DNA of 64,000 bases from an uncultured Ruminiclostridium sp. (GTDB taxonomy: Bacteria; Bacillota; Clostridia; Oscillospirales; Ruminococcaceae): the NCBI GenBank assembly GCA_947594425.1, contig CANQED010000006.1, forward strand, positions 62,001-126,000. Reading direction: 5' to 3'. A program made the position numbers and the translations under genes. Below are positions 61,078 to 64,000 of the stretch, in pieces. Below the pieces are notes generated by a model. It searched no databases, was not told where the DNA came from, and was given only the letters and a program-made list of their open reading frames with translations. Each line of letters begins with the position of its first letter. Positions within the stretch are counted from its first letter, which is position 1.

Positions 61078-61746
61078 TCACTCCTTTTCGCTGACGCTGC
61101 CGTCGGTTATTGTGATGATCCTGTCCATTTGCTCGGCAATGCCGCTGTCGTGGGTAACGATAACGAGGGTGCAGCCAAACTCATTCGAGGTGCGCTTTAG
61201 CAGCGATATCACCGTGTCCGAGCTTTTTTCGTCAAGATTTCCCGTCGGCTCATCGCAAAGGATCACCGACGGCTTATTGGTCAGCGCTCTTGCTATCGCC
61301 ACACGCTGCTGCTGTCCGCCCGAGAGCTCGGAGGGATAATGCGATAGTCGCTTATCTATCTCTAACATCGATACCACGTAACGGATATAGTCTTTATCCG
61401 GCTTGGCGGAATTAAGCAGCGCGGGTATGATGATGTTTTCATATGCGGTAAGCTCGGGTATAAGGTTATATGACTGAAAGACCCGCCCGATATTCTTTAG
61501 CCTGAAATTTGCGAGCTTGTCCTCGTTGTCAAAAGGCAGCGGCATATCATCATACATCACCGTGCCGCTTGTCATAGCGTCCAGCCCGCCGATAATATTA
61601 AGCAGCGTGGTCTTGCCCGAGCCGCTCGGCCCGACGACAGCGACCCGCTCGCCCTGTGATATGGTAAAGCTGCACTTTTTCACGGCTTGCACCAATGTTT
61701 CGCCAGAACCGTAGTTTTTTACAAGGTCTTTTACCCTGATATCCAT
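61078..61746 (-). CDS. ABC transporter ATP-binding protein (MacB/LolD type)
   Basis: A 222-residue ATPase: Walker A GPSGSGKTTLLNIIGGLD (~38), signature LSGGQQQRVAIARAL (~138), Walker B VILCDEPTGNLDE (~158), H-loop VTHD (~196). Partner of the downstream FtsX-type permease. AAAGGCGATGA lies upstream of the ATG. The sensor kinase gene ends 163 bases upstream of it on the same strand. Confidence 0.95.
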   Translation of the reverse strand: MDIRVKDLVKNYGSGETLVQAVKKCSFTISQGERVAVVGPSGSGKTTLLNIIGGLDAMTSGTVMYDDMPLPFDNEDKLANFRLKNIGRVFQSYNLIPELTAYENIIIPALLNSAKPDKDYIRYVVSMLEIDKRLSHYPSELSGGQQQRVAIARALTNKPSVILCDEPTGNLDEKSSDTVISLLKRTSNEFGCTLVIVTHDSGIAEQMDRIITITDGSVSEKE

Positions 61747-61908
61747 TATTCATCGCCTTTCTTGAATAGACATAGAATTGATTTGATATTGCGCAATATA
61801 CTCGGGAATTCCTTAAAATAAATAATAAAGTTTTCTATGCGTTTAGTCAATAGTTAAATGCCGAAAGTCAAAATATGGCGCTGAATGCAACAGCATACAA
61901 AAATAAGC

Positions 61909-63225
61909 CTAAAAATCCGTTTGTTTTTGTGCACTTTGCACAGTACTTGTAGACGAGCCGTTAGGTATAGGTATAGTCAATTCTGCCGAAAAGACCGCGT
62001 CGGTGTATTCGGTAACAAATAAGCCGTTGTATTTTTCGGCGGTCGACCGTATTATTGATAAGCCTAAGCCCTCGTGCTTAGGCTTTGATGATAATATTTT
62101 GCCTTTTTGAGTTAAAAGCCCTCCCGAATAAGAATTTTTGACGGTCACAAGCAAAAAGCCGTTTACTTTTTTCATTTCAAATTTTATAAAAGGCGAGGAA
62201 GTCTTTTCGCACGCTTCGATGGCATTATCCCACAGGTTAGCGAAAACAGAGGTTATATCTACGTCTTTCATAAAATCGATATCTACGTCCTCGATCTTAG
62301 TCGAAACGTCTATGTTCTTGCCCTTAGCGGCTGAGAGCTTTTGGCTCATTACTATGCTGAGTATCTTATTGCTGCACGAAAAGCCGTAAAACAGAGTATC
62401 TAATTCTTTATTTATCTGCTCCCCATAACGCGCAGTCTCCTCGCTTTCAGCCGAATTTGAAATAACGGATATATGCTTTTTGATATCATGTATGACTCTG
62501 CGGGACTGCTGATACTTTTCATCAAGCTCCTTATAATATGCAAGCTGTATCTCGCTTTGCCTTGCCGAAAGGTCAAGCTCGTATTTCAGCTTAGCATTCT
62601 GAGCGATCTTTCGTATAGTATATGTAATATAGGCGTTCAGGATAAGAAAGCCTATCATTATCAGTATAAACGTAGTTCCCGACGTCTGACGTCCCGAAAG
62701 AGAAAAGATAACGTATATTTCAAACAGCGTAAACGCCAGCAGTATTATCATTTCTCTTATTCTCAGCGGACGGAGGTCTTTTCTTGAAAAGATTGCCGTA
62801 GTTATTCTGTAAATTAAAAACATTATTATGAGATCAAACAAATTGATAATACACATAAGTTCATTATCAGAAATTACATCGGTATAGCTTTTACCTGTTA
62901 TCAGCGTCGATATCAGTATTGTCAATATTACGCTTATAAACAGCGGCAAAACGGTGTAGTACAGAAACATTTTAATAGAATTGACTTTATACAACAGCCC
63001 GCAGACAGCGCAAAAGCTTAAAAATCCGTAAATCAAATTAAGAGTAGGTATATGTAGACAGTTTACCGCTGACATGGCAATAATTGCCGCAATACATGCG
63101 GCTATATAAACTATGGTTTTGCTGTACTTTCTTGTGCATAAATGTTCAAAATACAAAAACATTATTATGTTCAAAGCCGCAATAACCGCGATCTGTGCGA
63201 TAATAGGGATAAATGCTTCGGGCAT
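61909..63225 (-). CDS. GHKL (AgrC-like) sensor histidine kinase
   Basis: A 438-residue kinase. The first ~210 residues hold six to seven membrane helices with short loops, as in AgrC-type peptide sensors. The phosphoacceptor is in SRRVIHDIKKHISVIS (~248), and the GHKL ATPase has NLWDNAIEACEK (~335) and HEGLGLSIIRSTAEKYNG (~390). AGGAGGCGATAAC precedes the ATG. It pairs with the LytTR regulator upstream and is followed on the same strand by the ABC exporter. Confidence 0.92.
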   Translation of the reverse strand: MPEAFIPIIAQIAVIAALNIIMFLYFEHLCTRKYSKTIVYIAACIAAIIAMSAVNCLHIPTLNLIYGFLSFCAVCGLLYKVNSIKMFLYYTVLPLFISVILTILISTLITGKSYTDVISDNELMCIINLFDLIIMFLIYRITTAIFSRKDLRPLRIREMIILLAFTLFEIYVIFSLSGRQTSGTTFILIMIGFLILNAYITYTIRKIAQNAKLKYELDLSARQSEIQLAYYKELDEKYQQSRRVIHDIKKHISVISNSAESEETARYGEQINKELDTLFYGFSCSNKILSIVMSQKLSAAKGKNIDVSTKIEDVDIDFMKDVDITSVFANLWDNAIEACEKTSSPFIKFEMKKVNGFLLVTVKNSYSGGLLTQKGKILSSKPKHEGLGLSIIRSTAEKYNGLFVTEYTDAVFSAELTIPIPNGSSTSTVQSAQKQTDF

Positions 63226-63243
63226 AAGTTATCGCCTCCTTAA

Positions 63244-63951
63244 TTATTCGCCGCGTAGGCGTTTTGAAAGAATATAATAAAAATCTTTCTGCTTTCTCAG
63301 AGCTAAAGGCAGCCATGTTCCGTCATTCATTATTATACCGTCGTTTTTATTTATCATATTGACAAATTTCAAATTCACTAAACACGATTTATGGGTTCTG
63401 TAAAAATCATCGCTGTCAAGCATTTTTATGATGTTTGATAAATTATCCTTAACTATGTATTTTGAGTAGAGCGTTTTACAGGTCAATACATTCTTTTGAT
63501 CGAAAATAAAATAGCATATTTCGTTTTTATTCTGTATCACCGCGCCTTTTTCGGTATTAAGAAGAATTTTTTCCGCTTTACTCTCTTTAGCGGAGGTAAT
63601 ATAATCGTCCATGACGCGAAAAATGCTCTTCTCGTCGATCGGTTTGATAATATAATCAAAAGCATGGACCTTATACGCCTTTTGCCAATAATCGGGGTAA
63701 CCGGTAATGTATATTATAGGTATATTAACGTTATATTTTCTCAAATGTGCCGCGGTATCTATCCCGTTTATCGGCTCCATTTCTATATCGAGAAAAATAA
63801 TATCCGCGGCGGTCGACGCCGAGATAAGCGAATTGCCGTCGTAATATTTATTTACCGTTATGTCGAGCTGCCTGCTTTCAGAATACTTTTTTACCGCCTT
63901 AGCGAGCTTTTCGACCGCATCTCGGTCATCATCACATATCGCAATAATCAA
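63244..63951 (-). CDS. LytTR family response regulator
   Basis: About 235 residues: receiver domain (1-120; AICDDD, phosphoacceptor Asp in IIFLDIEMEPINGID) and LytTR DNA-binding domain (~140-235; RTHKSCLVNLKFVN). The start is unclear: the frame opens with GTG at 63960, and GTG 63954 or TTG 63951 fit the GGGG at 63962-63959 region better. It likely regulates the adjacent exporter. The last 40 bases of the window beyond it show nothing recognisable. Confidence 0.9.
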   Translation of the reverse strand: MIIAICDDDRDAVEKLAKAVKKYSESRQLDITVNKYYDGNSLISASTAADIIFLDIEMEPINGIDTAAHLRKYNVNIPIIYITGYPDYWQKAYKVHAFDYIIKPIDEKSIFRVMDDYITSAKESKAEKILLNTEKGAVIQNKNEICYFIFDQKNVLTCKTLYSKYIVKDNLSNIIKMLDSDDFYRTHKSCLVNLKFVNMINKNDGIIMNDGTWLPLALRKQKDFYYILSKRLRGE

Positions 63952-64000
63952 CACTAACACCCCGTATCTATCGATACCCGTTTTTAGACAAAACGAATTA

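Noticed and set aside
1-64000. CRISPR arrays, tRNA and rRNA genes
   Set aside because: No regularly spaced repeats and no tRNA or rRNA-like sequence were found in the gaps between genes on reading them.

Overview
The window reads as chromosome of a low-to-mid GC, endospore-forming Clostridia bacterium, most likely a gut Ruminococcaceae/Oscillospiraceae-type organism. This is inferred from Firmicutes gene order (rplU-prp-rpmA-obg-mrnC; Asp23-nusB-xseAB-ispA-dxs-tlyA-nadK-argR-recN; yqfC-yqfD-phoH-ybeY-dgkA-era-recO-mutS2), an L27 with a cleavable N-terminal extension plus its protease Prp, a T-box leader, and the sporulation genes yqfC, yqfD and ylbJ. No rRNA, tRNA, CRISPR array or insertion sequence was seen.

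Layout. 1-4300 (+): ribosomal protein/GTPase cluster, YitT protein and YebC. 4310-7022 (-): a PNPOx-like protein and a large polytopic membrane protein. 7168-16432 (+): a long housekeeping operon from an Asp23 protein to recN, ending in a strong bidirectional terminator. 16445-18385 (-): ridA and ilvA behind a T-box leader that probably senses tRNA-Ile. 18391-19303 (-): a STAS/ATPase switch pair. 19561-27317: a PAP2 phosphatase with an apparent frameshift, a GHKL/LytTR two-component system, HAD hydrolase, LysR regulator, XRE regulator, HGSNAT-type acyltransferase, Nudix protein and a small membrane protein.

27332-32385 (-) is a five-gene unit (ABC ATPase, two ABC-2 permeases, DesK-type kinase, LuxR-type regulator) resembling the linearmycin-resistance LnrLMN/LnrJK arrangement of Bacillus. 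It is preceded by an unusual AraC-GGDEF fusion. 33560-41148 (-) is the era/recO/mutS2 housekeeping and sporulation operon, with ylbJ divergent from it.

42782-58327 (-) is the most unusual part: a surface-glycan operon headed by two tyrosine recombinases, one intact and one degenerate, the second translationally coupled to a GlfT2-like glycosyltransferase. Downstream are a DUF4422-GT8 protein whose GT8 half lacks DxD, a double GT2, a GT2-GT4 fusion, and two proteins that fuse polysaccharide pyruvyl transferase to ferredoxin-FrhB in opposite domain orders. A consensus promoter and terminator just upstream could make a ~120-nt antisense-oriented RNA. 58596-63960 (-) is a MacB/FtsX-type ABC exporter with its own GHKL/LytTR two-component system.

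Two copies of a structured, non-coding, dispersed repeat lie at ~24741-24930 and ~42291-42590. All function calls rest on reading motifs and context; no database search was possible.
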